64,000 nucleotides of DNA from the NCBI RefSeq assembly GCF_050003625.1, contig NC_134398.1, forward strand, positions 124,001 through 188,000. Reading direction: 5' to 3'. The notes under the pieces were generated by a model. It was not told the origin of the DNA, searched no databases, and worked only from the letters and a program-made list of their open reading frames with translations. A program made the position numbers and the translations under genes. Below, in pieces: positions 54,801-63,956 of the stretch; the stretch's first letter is position 1; each line of letters begins with the position of its first letter. The stretch is from Haematobia irritans (taxonomy: Eukaryota > Arthropoda > Insecta > Diptera > Muscidae).

Positions 54801-57800
54801 GACACGAACTGGTATTAGTCTCTCTTCGTTCGTTGTTACCAGGGCATTTGCTATCAAGATGTTGTTGCTTTTGTTTTCTGCTGGTTCAACAACCCACAAT
54901 TGGCCGACTTCACAATCTCCATTCATAGAAACCCATATAATTGCTTCGGCATTCGGTGGTATAGACTCTGACTGGCTCGTTGTCAAACGTCTGACAGGTG
55001 TATTCTCGTCGTATCCCACGTTTACCGTTATTTCGGCATCGCACCATGTCATTACACGACGCTTCATATCCAGATTGAGGCCAAAAGCAATCATGAAATC
55101 CGCTCCAATTATAACTTCGTCAACTATATCGGCCACAATGAAATCATAAGTAACGGATTTGTTAGCAATAGTTAATTTTACGGTGACCTTTCCATATACG
55201 GTTGCGGGTTCCCCTGTAGCCGTGCGTAGCTTGACTCCAATCAGTGGTGTAACTTTTCCTTTTACTAAATCAGATCTAATGATAGACTTTGATGCACCAG
55301 TATCCAACGTCAAAGTACGCTTGTCGCCATTAATAACACCCGCAATAGTTAAATTGTTATTTTTCTGTTGAACTATTGCTATGGAGATGGTGGGGCCATC
55401 GTCTGTGGGAGCCAGCTCTTGCCCCGCTGAACTAGCTCGATTTAGTTTAAAGATGACTCACTTGACTGTGGGGTCACCTTCTTATGGCTATTGTTTAATG
55501 GAGATGGTGATGTGGACCTTGACCGTTTGCGTCGTGCTTTGCATTCTCGAGCTAGATGTCCCGGCTTATCACAGTTATAGCATTTGATCCGGGATTTATT
55601 TGCCTCTTGCTTCATTTCTTGCATTGCCTGCTTCATGGCCTCTTTCATCGACTCAATAACGGACTTTGATTCATCACACTCTGTCTCTACTTTACGTACC
55701 TTGTGAATTTGAGGCCGCGCTAGCAATCTCGCAGTCTCCTGTGCAAGTGCGAATGTTACTGTTTCAGCGAATGTAGCCTTTTGTGACGCATATGTTGCAC
55801 ATTTTATATCTGGGTCTCGAATTCCATTGACGAAGGTTTCAATCTTGATGCGGTCCACAAGAGGATGACTCTCACCTGGGTATGTCAAAAGCACTAGCCG
55901 CTCAACTTCTGTTGCGAAATCTTGTAGGGTTTCATTCGATTTCTGGATTCTTCCTCTCAATTCCATTCTGAAGATGTCCTGCTTGTGCTCTCCACCATAC
56001 TTGCGTTGAAGTGCCGCTATTACTTCATTATAGTTATTTCTAGAAGCAGCGGGAATGCTTTGTATCACATCAGCAGCATTGCCCTTTAATGCCAATAGAA
56101 GTTCAATTGCTTTATCATCGTCATTCCACAAATTTCTACAAGCAACCATTTCGAATTGGAATTTGAAGACATCAAATGACGTTGAGCCATCGAAAACAGG
56201 AGTTTTGATTTTTGAGCCCTCGATGACGCGCACTGGACCACCTTTAATTTCCAGCTCTGACATTTTTTTCTCGATGTGCAGAAACTTCTCATCATGAACC
56301 ATAATTTTCTCATCCACGGAAAGAACTTTCTTATCCAATTCCACAATTTGATTTTCTATATGGTCCACACGTTTCTCCATGCCTTCAGAAATTTGTTGTA
56401 ATTTTTCGTTGACCATTCTAGAATTTTCGTCGAATTTTTCTTCCATTTTTCTAGAATTTGCTTCCATCATTTTGCTCAAAACATTGAGCATTGATGTGTA
56501 ATCCACAACACTCGAAGCCACAGATGGAGTTTCTACACTGCTTGTATTGACGAGTATTGATTCATCAATGTCTTCCTTATAATCAAACTCATGCGTCGCA
56601 ATGTCCATATTACGCCGTTCAAACTCTTCCAGTAGACGCTTTTGAAGCTGGGCCTTATTGCCTGTTGTCGGCAGCTCCAGTTTGCTCAATTCCTTTTTAT
56701 AAGTCTTCCACACGAAGCTCATTAAACTTCATTGTAGATTTTTTTTCGTTATTTCACTTCCGACACCAATTGTTACGTTTTTATATTTAGGCGTTTTTAA
56801 TTACCCGACAATTAAAACACGGTTCTTTTAAATAACGACAATCTACAATTTATTTACTATGACTTCACACTTTACAATTCGTTCACACTGAAGTTATTCG
56901 TTTGACGCTTTAATTCAGACTGACTCGTTAGCAGCATGCGAGCGCTTTTATATATGACGGTGTGGCAATACGAGAACATTCTGGTAGCACTACAATATTC
57001 TGGCAACGCCAGAACATTCTTAGACAATGCTAGAAGGATCTACGACCATTAAGTAATTCGTCTGGTGGCTGCCAAACACATACACACTCACATAGATATA
57101 TGCTCGCATTACTACAACAACAATGACAATAGACAATGAGATGAAATGAGAAAGCAAAATAACAAAGCAAAGGGGTTGTTATTCTATGAGAGAGTAAGAA
57201 CTAACATTTCGGTAAGCAAACAAAAGAACATAAAAGAAATTCAGGAAAATACTAGAAAATGAATAGATGATTCCAACAAGTGATAGCGAAATTTTATCGT
57301 TACAATTTGAAATTTTAAATTAACGGAAACTAATTTAAATAAACTTATATCTATAATTATCAAATTCGTAACAATATGTATTAAAAAACTCAATATTTTA
57401 CGCCTCAAAAATGAGACAACACTTGGATCACAACTCATTTATTATTGACTCACTTTGCGTACCATTATATTCACCTTTACTTTTGGACGAAGTAAATCTA
57501 GAAAATGATTATTTATATTACCTTTAGTCATTCCTAATTGTTATTTGAAGCGAAAAGATGGATTTAATAGAGAGTCAACAAAAAAACTCTGGCACAAGTG
57601 CGGTGGAGATTGCAAAAAGATCACAGCAAAGACAGAGAAGACCGTAAACGCAACTACCGTAAAAAGAATTTAGCATATAAGTGGGTTACATGGCCGCCGT
57701 CTTCGAAAGAAGCCATACATTTCGAAAGTAAAAAAGCAGAAACTACTTAGTTATGTTTTTGGGTGTTGACACACTTTTGACGCTCATAGTACCAGTATAA

Positions 57801-58937
57801 AGAAACATGGACAAATCAAACCTAAAACATGCCTCATAAAGCCTCAAAAAGTCTAATTGAGAGATCTGTTAGCGTGCGGGAGTTATATCACAAAATTTCA
57901 ATTTCCTTTCTTCCTCTTCTATATTATTTTTTTCCTTTTTCTTCCCATCGTTTGGTAGATGGTAAGGTTAAATGTCCACAGTTGACGTTTATAAAAGTTC
58001 CAAAGTAGATATTAGCCCTTTTAGCATTAAGTTTTATAGATGAGTTCATAATGACATTGGCCAGCTTTATGCTTATTTAACCCCTTCTGGGTAAAACTTA
58101 AGATTGACTGTTTTATAATTATGAAAGAGAGCAAAAAAAGAAATCTAATGCAATGATTAACTCAAAACAGCAAAATATTGGCATTGGCCCTTTTAGCACC
58201 AAGCCACAGAAATATTGTCTCTGTTGGAAGTAGCATTGTAATGCTACTATACAAAAATATATATATATATATACTTTGCATCATTTTAACATGCTACTTT
58301 AATTTTGAAATTTATTTTCATCAAGTATGCTTTTTGAATATTTTAATTTGAGTTTACATTTAAATATTGAGTATGATAATAATTTTTCATTCTGTTTTAA
58401 CTTTTGAATTGACAAGTTGTGAGACTAAAATATAAAGACTTAAAAAACAATTGGTTGTGTGTATTCATTTGGAAAATTAGATTGTTCTGGAATTCTAATA
58501 GTCTCTTCATCCATGTTTAGGGGAACACCCGAACATCTCACATAGCCTTTCCTTGTTTTTATTTCTAAAGAAATGTAATCGCTTAGCTCAATATAACGGT
58601 TTTCATTGATAGCAGGATTTTTTCTGTCTAACATTCTAGTGCGTTGAAAGCATGTATATATTTTATGTAAATTTATTCTAGTACCTTTCTTTCTAAATCC
58701 AAAGTATCATCCTTATTCAGGGTAGCATCGTTCGAGAGATTTGTATGTTGCAAATCTTTTAAAAGTTTGTAGCGGGCAGACCCAGGTCGAACTAAAGAAA
58801 CAAATTAGAGAATAATTATATGAAAAGGTTTATATGTATGTAATATATATCAGGTTTATTTTACCTTTGGTATACTCTTGCATTTTAATGTCTTCAGAAA
58901 TTGTTTGGTCTTTCGAGCTGCTTGATGAATTTAACGT
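48745..58937 (-). CDS. coiled-coil and Cys-rich protein, multi-exon, interrupted by retroelement in an intron
   Basis: Exons on the minus strand: 58865-58937, 58685-58791, ~58449-58627, then across an intron holding a Tc1-like remnant and a full Gypsy element, 50799-50917, 50673-50745, 49972-50619, 48971-49459, 48745-48861 (stop). The last five join in frame with GT-AG sites. The product has a strong coiled coil (RKKEYQEELIQQIEEKRRSI, then EREQERILTRRLQEQL), a Cys-rich region with many CxxC pairs (CPICDNPL, CLRC, CNKC, CPQC, CSAC, CMHC, CSFC), and a C-terminus KVVTQLGAIRKQLQA. Function is not established; the coiled coil and QLGAIRKQLQ tail vaguely recall CSPP1/CCDC66-type centrosomal proteins (low confidence). 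The junction 58685 to 58449 does not keep frame with the simplest splice sites, so an exon boundary is misread or a lesion exists. First exons were not found. Confidence 0.65.
51247..51849 (-). repeat. family B LTR 5 (3' LTR of full-length element)
   Basis: 603 bp. The duplication breakpoint at 51836 lies within it. Confidence 0.93.
51861..55451 (-). CDS. family B Pol: protease, RT, RNase H, integrase
   Basis: The open frame runs from the frameshift site; the first in-frame Met is at 55313 (1150 codons), already inside the protease. Protease DTGASKS; RT with LDLQSGYWQV, MPFGLCNAPATF and a normal YLDDIIV box; RNase H with DTDASAHGIGGVL and NADALSRR; integrase zinc site (HNGPSGGH...CEKC) and D, D, E residues (MDVAGPF, HSDQGRNF, DGMVERFN). 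The integrase has RYAVPSE where the Gag-IN copies have RYGVPSE. All catalytic motifs are present. It is made as a Gag-Pol fusion by -1 frameshifting at 55445-55451; translation from Met 55313 alone is unlikely. Confidence 0.92.
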   Translation of the reverse strand, partial: FKLNRASSAGQELAPTDDGPTISIAIVQQKNNNLTIAGVINGDKRTLTLDTGASKSIIRSDLVKGKVTPLIGVKLRTATGEPATVYGKVTVKLTIANKSVTYDFIVADIVDEVIIGADFMIAFGLNLDMKRRVMTWCDAEITVNVGYDENTPVRRLTTSQSESIPPNAEAIIWVSMNGDCEVGQLWVVEPAENKSNNILIANALVTTNEERLIPVRVLNLSDNYEQIVKFSDIGKCTPAEAIVNLEGNSSKTHGAVRKHLEGYFEAWTRHLSPSERNKAKQLLWKNASAFASEKGNQGRTSVVKHEIKTAEERPIKQAPRSVPLAKRDEVQKLIKEMAESGVIEPSSSPWCSPVVLVKKKDGSTRFCVDYRKLNDVTKKDSYPLPRIDDTLDTLAGTTWFSTLDLQSGYWQVEIAEKDKEKTAFGVNGGLWQFNVMPFGLCNAPATFERLMERVLKGLHWKSCLIYLDDIIVMGKTFDEHLKNLKDVIQQLSAAGLHLNAKKCSLFQREVKYLGHHVTAEGISTDEDKIQAVRDWPRPRNLHELRSFLGLCTYYRRFVPNFASIAASLHKLTQKGQKFQWSDEQEDSFQHLKELLCSAPVLAYPIPGEKFVLDTDASAHGIGGVLSQQIDGKEKVIGYFSRTLSKPEKNYCVTRRELLAVIESVKHYHKYLYGQHFLLRTDHSALRWLLQFKNPEAQLARWIERLQSYDFSIEHRKGGNHGNADALSRRPCSIECKHCSKAEHKEEIVDIRLLHVESGVDWSTEQRKDPILRKIISAKQENKKPSKKDIAAESPLMKAYWAQWDSLVLVNGSLQRKWESEDGKSSRNLIIVPDSKIRDVLAEFHNGPSGGHLGITKTAEKVKQRFYWVGCQKSIAEWVANCEKCMKAKGPTRKSRGPMQEYRPGAPFERIAMDVAGPFPVSDSGNRYVLVVMDYFSKWPEVYAIPNQEAKTIVDVVNKNWICRYAVPSEIHSDQGRNFESAIFKEMCESLGIKKTRTTPLHPQSDGMVERFNRTLEEHLRKVVDNGQRDWDEHIPKFLLSYRSAIHDSTSRTPANVLFGTELKLPGDLTFGAKPNELAMEENRNDIPNTFGEVHESVRNKIKMVSNRMKARYDRAVNTEGFQEEELVLLFNPQRKKGLCPKLQTQWEGPYKVIKKINDVVYRIQKDDSPRSKMKVVHLERLAPYGTGSVPVRDEQA
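55442..56722 (-). CDS. family B Gag (N-terminal frame altered)
   Basis: 426 codons. SAP-type segment KELSKLELPTTGNKAQLQKR near the N-terminus; shortened coiled coil with fewer ENSRK repeats than in the Gag-IN copies; capsid-like region; one CCHC knuckle (CYNCDKPGHLAREC); basic tail; stop TAA at 55442-55444. The family's normal start (ATG at 56732) runs into TAA after 11 codons because of one extra base in GACTTATAAAAAGG. The long frame now opens at an overlapping ATG (56722), replacing the first ~8 residues (MSFVWKTY). Confidence 0.9.
   Translation of the reverse strand: MSFVWKTYKKELSKLELPTTGNKAQLQKRLLEEFERRNMDIATHEFDYKEDIDESILVNTSSVETPSVASSVVDYTSMLNVLSKMMEANSRKMEEKFDENSRMVNEKLQQISEGMEKRVDHIENQIVELDKKVLSVDEKIMVHDEKFLHIEKKMSELEIKGGPVRVIEGSKIKTPVFDGSTSFDVFKFQFEMVACRNLWNDDDKAIELLLALKGNAADVIQSIPAASRNNYNEVIAALQRKYGGEHKQDIFRMELRGRIQKSNETLQDFATEVERLVLLTYPGESHPLVDRIKIETFVNGIRDPDIKCATYASQKATFAETVTFALAQETARLLARPQIHKVRKVETECDESKSVIESMKEAMKQAMQEMKQEANKSRIKCYNCDKPGHLARECKARRKRSRSTSPSPLNNSHKKVTPQSSESSLN
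55445..55451 (-). promoter_or_regulatory. -1 ribosomal frameshift heptamer T TTA AAC
   Basis: On the minus strand the last gag codons are TCT TTA AAC TAA. T TTA AAC fits the X XXY YYZ slippery consensus, and slipping back one base gives TTT AAA CTA, which is exactly the pol frame and continues into protease. It lies directly before the gag stop. Confidence 0.85.
56770..57373 (-). repeat. family B LTR 6 (5' LTR of full-length element)
   Basis: 604 bp, start TGTTACG, end CGTAACA. Confidence 0.93.
56849..56954 (-). promoter_or_regulatory. family B LTR core promoter and poly(A) signal
   Basis: On the minus strand: TATATAAAAG (56945-56954), initiator TCAGTC (56918-56923) ~31 nt downstream, and AATAAA (56849-56854) a further ~70 nt on. 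This gives a short R region. The same arrangement is in all family B LTRs. Confidence 0.75.
57792..58448. other. intron or intergenic, nothing recognised
   Basis: AT-rich, with a short TA microsatellite at ~58258-58272. No ORF of note. Confidence 0.45.
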
Positions 58938-58942
58938 CTAAA

Positions 58943-59393
58943 ATGTATAAAAGTACGTACAGTCAAAATCGGTTACGTAAATAACGGCACGGCCAAAACA
59001 GACAACGGTGACGCTAAATATCATTATAGACAGGCAATTTCGCACAAATTAGTACATATTTTTATTCAATGAAGAAATAATCTGTAGTGGCCTTGTGTTA
59101 ATGTACTCTAAATATATTTTTAGATTTTTTTCCTTATGAACTAGTGTTGTTTAACACCAATGAAAAGTTTAAATACCGATAGTCAGTATACCGTACAAAA
59201 CATATAGCAAACCTTTTAAGGAAACATAAAAGATCAAATAAATGTCGATGCTTTTGATTATGAAATTTGGTAAATTTTACCAATATTCACAAATAGAGCA
59301 CTATTACGGTAACGTATGTACAATGTACAAAGCCGAAGAGTAGTACAATTTGAAGAGACTCTTGATGAGACTATTCATTTAAAATGAATTTTA
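58943..59393. other. non-coding, 5' flank of the multi-exon gene
   Basis: Expected to hold further exons or a promoter of the minus-strand gene, but I cannot identify any. Confidence 0.4.
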
Positions 59394-59670
59394 AAAATTA
59401 CAACTTCCACCTAAACTGATTTCTAAAAATATTAATGCAGTACTCACCACTTATTTACCCCACGGATAAATAACTTTCAAGCTTAAATCCTAATTGTTGA
59501 TTATCGGTATCAAAGCTGTTTCACAACAATGTGAAACGCCGTTCGGACTCGGCTTGAAAAATTACAACTTCCACATAAACTGATTTCTATAAATATTAAT
59601 GCAGAACTCACCACTTATTTACCCCACGGATAAATAACTTTCAAGCTTAAATATCCTAATCGTTGATTAT
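59394..59670. repeat. 110-bp direct repeats flanking a SINE fragment
   Basis: 59394-59505 (aaaattacaacttccacct...) recurs at 59557-59670 with few changes. Between them (59509-59555) is a ~47-bp internal fragment of the SINE (agctgtttcacaacaatgtg, acgccgttcggactcggct). Confidence 0.8.
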
Positions 59671-59994
59671 TTATTTCCTCTAATTAATCCAAATGGATGT
59701 GCTTGTATACGACCGAATTAGATGGAACCAGTTAGTTCAAATGCTACATTAGCTATACAAATCCCAAACTATTGGCCTATATAAACCACTTTATATCGGG
59801 ACTATAATGTCTTGTTGGCATGTGACATTGATAAATTTACAAAGTTCATGATACTTATACATTTACATCATACAACAAAGTAGTAGACAACAGTTATACA
59901 ACATACGTAAGAAAAAGTGGCAACAGAATTCTTATAAGAAGTGGAAGAAAGCACTTGGGATAAATTGCCTTGATGCATGTATGGATGGGGCACT
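59671..59994. other. non-coding, nothing recognised
   Basis: AT-rich unique-looking sequence. Confidence 0.4.
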
Positions 59995-60005
59995 ATTGTG
60001 TTCTA

Positions 60006-60340
60006 CTTTGTTTTAGGGAGCAACGGTTAGCATGCGCGCCTTGCATACGAACCCACGTTCGATTCCTGCTTCGACCGAACACCAAAAATTTTTTCAGCGG
60101 TGGGTTATCCTACCTCAGCAATGCCGGTGATAATACTGAGTGTTTCAAAGCTGTTTCACAACAATGTGAAACGCCGTTCGGACTCGGCTATAAAAAGGAG
60201 GTCCCATGTCATTGAGCTTAACATGGAATCGGGCAGCACTCATTGATAATCTCTATTAACCACTGTGGTATCACAATGGACTAAAAAGTCTAAATGAGCC
60301 TGGTACATCGGGCTGCCACCTAACCTAACCTAACCTAACC
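60006..60340 (+). mobile_element. tRNA-derived SINE with CCTAA tail
   Basis: Internal pol III promoter: A box-like agcaacggttagc (60019-60031) and B box gttcgattc (60057-60065) at tRNA-like spacing. A ~270-bp body follows, then a taacctaacctaacc tail. Flanked by 11-bp target duplications attgtgttcta (59995-60005) and attgtgtttta (60341-60351). Fragments are also found at 14806, 16610 and 59509. Confidence 0.85.
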
Positions 60341-60351
60341 ATTGTGTTTTA

Positions 60352-60699
60352 AATATTATTGAGATAAAGAATAATAATTCGAATAATATTGATCAATTTT
60401 TTGTAACAATTCAAATTCCAAGGCAGTAAAATTTAAACTCGATACTGGTTCCGGGTACACTTTCTAGCAAAGAAATGTAGTTTCAAAATTAGACATAGAT
60501 GTTCCTTTAATACATATCGTTCAAGTCGTACACCCCCATATGGTAAAATCTATGTTCAAGGCACATATGTTAAGTCATCAATTAATGAAGGGCGAAGAAA
60601 TTTTGTCTTGTAATAGATAAAAACCTCTTAGCATCCAAACGTATTTAGCTTTTCTGTCAGGTTTCAATTACGAAATTATGCATAAACAAGAAAGGAATT
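60352..60699. other. non-coding, nothing recognised
   Basis: No ORF or repeat that I can assign. Confidence 0.4.
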
Positions 60700-62020
60700 C
60701 TAAAGTCGGGCAGGCCGACTATATTATACCTTGAATCACTTTGTAGATTTCCATTTTCGATACCATCTGAAATCCTTCAACTTTATTGGGTGCTATTTAT
60801 GTATAAAGGTCATACACCTTAATAATGTATAAAGGTCATAGACCCATATAAATACATTTAAATCTGAACCGATTTTAACAAAATATTTTAGACTTCTTAG
60901 AAAACTTCTAGACTTCAAATTTAAATCGGCTAATGCCCTGGGGTGGAACACAATGTTAGTAAAAAACAAGTAAGGAAAGTCTAAAGTCGGGCGGGGCCGA
61001 CTATATTATACCCTGCACCACTTTGTAGATCAAAATTTTCGATACCATATCACATCCGTCAAATGTGTTGGGGGCTATATATAAAGGTTTGCCCCAAATA
61101 CAAACATTTAAATATCACTCGATCTGGATAGACTTCTACAAAATCTATAGACTCAAAATTTAAGTCGGCTAATGCACTAGGGTGAAACACAATGATAATA
61201 AAAAATATGTGGTCATATGAGTGTAAATCGGGCGAAAGCTATATATGGGAGCTATATCTAAATCTGAACCGATTTCAATCAAATTTGGCACACTTGACTA
61301 CACTACTAGTTGTACTTCTAGTGCAAAATTTCAACCAAATTGGGCCAAAACTCTGGCTTCTAGGACCATATTAGTCAATATCGGGCGAAAGATATATATG
61401 GGAGCTACATCTAAATCTGAACCGATTTCAATAAAATTTAGCACACTTGACTACACTACTAATTGTACTCCATGTGCAAAATTTCAACCAAATTGGGCCT
61501 AAACTCTGGCTTCTGGGGTCATATAAGTCCATATCGGGCGAAAGATATATATGGGAGCTATATCTAAATCTGAACCGATTTCAATCAAATTTTGCACACT
61601 CGACAATACTACCAATTGTACTCCTCGTGCAAAATTTGAAGCAAATCGGGATAAAACTCTGGCTTCTGGATCCATATAAGTGCATATCGGGCGAAAGATA
61701 TATATGGGAGCTATATCTAAATATGAACCGATTTCTTCCAAAATATATAGGGTTCTATTCTGACCCAAACCAGGAACATGTGCCAAATTTGAAGTCGATT
61801 GGACTTAAACTGCGACCTAGACTTTGATCACAAAAAGGTGTTCACAGACAGACGGACGGACGGACGGACAGACGGACAAGGTTATATCGACTCAGGGAAC
61901 CACCCCGAGCATTATTGCCAAAGACACCATGTGTCTATCTCGTCTCCTTCTGGGTGTTACAAACATATGCAATAACTTATAATACCCTGTTCCACAGTGT
62001 GGCGCAGGGTATAAATATGG
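60700..62020. repeat. large muscid-type dispersed repeat with 153-bp tandem units
   Basis: Two starts (about 60700 and 60967) share aaagtcgggc...gccgactatattatacc and actttgtaga. Four units of ~153 bp follow, marked by atcgggcgaaag at 61228, 61381, 61533 and 61687, each with tatatgggagctatatctaa and ctgaaccgatttcaa. Then a GACG microsatellite (61846-61878) and the end tgtggcgcagggtataaat. Short ORFs here are by-products of the repeat. Confidence 0.82.
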
Positions 62021-62207
62021 GAAACACTTAAACATGAAGCAATTTTTAGACAACCTCGCAAAAGTGTATATATGATTTATCGGATGATAGATATGTATTA
62101 GTAGGAAAATTCAAGTCATTTTTACAAGTTTTCGACATAACAGTGGAGATTGTATATAGAAAATGTTGGTAATTTGGCCATTTTTGCCGAAATCAGTAAA
62201 ACATATA

Positions 62208-63815
62208 CAGTGGTGTGCAGAAATGAGTACATATTTTTTTTCATTTCTAAACGAATAAAATAAGCAGTAATAAAGAAACTCAAAATAATTTTATTTTTCC
62301 TTTATTCCTTCTTCAATTCTAAATAAAACAACAAAAAAGCTCAAAACAAAAAGTAAAGAATTCAGAGAGATAAATAAACATTAATAAAATATTCGCATGT
62401 ACTCAATTTTGCACTTTTCTATACCGGTGTCAGTTGGAACATTTTCTAGTATTTGGTCCATTTTTTTTAATAGCATATTTATACGTTTTGGCATACTTTC
62501 AACCAATTCCTGTATATTTTCATCTGGTATATTCTGCCACTCAAGCTGTACTCTTTCCCACAGGTCTTCTAGTTTTGATGGAGCTGGTTTGTACAATCCC
62601 AGCCGTCTTCCCACGATTGACCATAAATTCTCAATCGGGTTGAGGTCGGGGCTTTGCGCTGGCCAATTCATCATTTGAAATTTTTCTCACTAAGCCATTT
62701 TTTCACTATTTTTGCACTATGCTTCGGATCACCATCCTATTGTAATACAACTTCATCATCAGGATAGACACTCTTGTCAACAAACTCGGGAAGATGAGTC
62801 TGCAAAATGTCGAGGTAGTCTTCCTTCTTCATTATACCATCAATTTTCTGCAATGGGCCAATGTGCCGCCAAGTGAAGCAGGCCCAAACCGTGATGCTTT
62901 CATCACCATGCTTCACAGTTTGCTTAACATGGTGGCGTTGAATGGTATACCAGGACGACGCCAGCAATATTGTTTACCGTCCGATTGGAAACGGTTAAAT
63001 TTTGATTCATCTGACCAGATAACACGTTTCCAGTCATCTGTCGTCCAATTTTTATGCTCTCTTGCAAACTTCATTCGCATCTTTTGGTTCCTTTCGGATA
63101 ATGCTGGTTTATTTTTTTACAGTTGAAACAAAACCAATGTTGTGGAGCGCTCGTCTTGCTATCCATTCCCTAACTTGTTTATTTTTAGCAACAGTAGCAT
63201 TTTTTGGCGTTACGGACTTGTTCTGCCTCATTTCTGCCATCATAAGGCGAGCGCCCGCTTCGGTCAACTGTTTTCGGCGGCCTCTGGTTTGCTCTTTGGG
63301 ACAAGCCTGTTCGTCTGTTTTGGACGCTAATGGCCACAGACTGACTTATATTTAGTTCCTTTGCTGTTTTCCGCGATGAAGACCCATTATTAGTTAAGGA
63401 AATTATATTGTCCTCCACATCGCGCGATAACTTTTTCATTTTAATTTTTACTTGATATTATTGCAGTAAACTTTGAATAAAGCTTAAATTCTTACTAGCA
63501 AACACGTTTCTAAACACAAAGTTGTATTACTGTTCATAAAAAAAAAAATAAAAAACAAAAAACTAACGGTATATATTGGTTGTTGAGTACATCAAAAAAT
63601 GCAAAATTGAGTACATGCGAGTTTTTTGTTGTTTATTTATCTCTCTGAATTCTTTACTTTTTCTTTTGAGTTTTTGTTGTTGTTTTATTTAGAATTGAAG
63701 AAGGAATAAACGAAAAATAAAATTATTTTGAGTTTCTTTATTGATGCTTTTTCTATTCGTTTAGAATTGAAAAAAAAAATAATAATAATTATGTACTCAT
63801 TGCTGCACGCCACTG
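62208..63815 (-). mobile_element. Tc1-like transposon with ~200-bp TIRs
   Basis: 1,608 bp flanked by TA (62206-62207, 63816-63817). Outer ends CAGTGGTGTGCAGAAATGAG and, reversed, CAGTGGCGTGCAGCAATGAG. The TIRs extend ~200 bp, to gcaaaattgagtacatgcga, where the terminal motif GTGCA..AATTGAGTACAT recurs in inverted orientation. Contains a dead transposase gene. Confidence 0.92.
62381..63439 (-). pseudogene. Tc1-like transposase, inactivated
   Basis: Starts at 63439 with a helix-turn-helix (KKLSRDVEDNIISLTNNGSS, SRKTAKELNISQS), then shifts frame. Catalytic segment RVIWSDESKF (first Asp) is at ~63000; the second Asp region reads LQ, stop, DGDPKHSAKIVKKW near 62735 (stop TAG); another frameshift precedes SPDLNPIENLW (third acidic residue, ~62640). 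At least two frameshifts and one stop; not functional. Confidence 0.9.
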
Positions 63816-63954
63816 TATATGGGAGCTATATCTATATCTGGACCGATTTCAACCTAATTTGGCATTCATAGTTACAATGTTAATTCTACTCCCAGTGCAA
63901 AGTTTCACGTAAAAGTACAACTTTGGCCTCTGTGGTGAGTGTAAATCGGATGAA

Positions 63955-63956
<2 letters not shown>
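63816..63956. repeat. unit of the 153-bp dispersed repeat
   Basis: tatgggagctatatctatat and ggaccgatttcaacc, then gtgtaaatcgg, match the units at 61228-61740. The Tc1-like element is inserted at its edge. Confidence 0.75.

Larger units (their letters stand above)
51247..57373 (-). mobile_element. full-length Gypsy family B retrotransposon
   Basis: 6,127 bp with 603/604-bp LTRs, ATAT target duplications (51243-51246, 57374-57377), a tRNA-Leu primer site, polypurine tract, gag and pol. The LTRs differ at about three sites, so it is young but not brand new. There is no env ORF. It lies sense to the host gene in an intron. Confidence 0.95.
51104..57789 (+). mobile_element. Tc1-like remnant split by the family B element
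   Basis: The left terminus CAACGAGCGTCAAAAGTGTG (51104) is matched by an inverted right terminus ending ...CACACTTTTGACGCTCATAG (57789), flanked by TA. Between them, outside the Gypsy, ~555 bp remain. The plus strand at ~57590-57745 encodes a decayed Tc1 DNA-binding segment (KTVNATTVKRI, SGLHGRRLRKKPYISKVKK) with a stop. The left end is also present in duplication unit 1 (47002-47144). Confidence 0.75.

Noticed and set aside
60016..60080. tRNA gene suggested by A and B boxes
   Set aside because: No acceptor-stem pairing or anticodon arm evident; it is the head of a SINE with target duplications.
60321..60340. Interstitial telomere suggested by CCTAA repeats
   Set aside because: Only about four units, at the 3' end of a SINE with TSD; higher Diptera do not use such telomeric repeats.
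61221..61760. CRISPR-like array
   Set aside because: Units of ~153 bp are repeated along their whole length with no unique spacers; this is a eukaryotic dispersed repeat.
61447..61827. 126-codon plus ORF with repeated SGERYIWELYLNLNRF
   Set aside because: The peptide repeat is the translation of the 153-bp tandem unit; not a gene.
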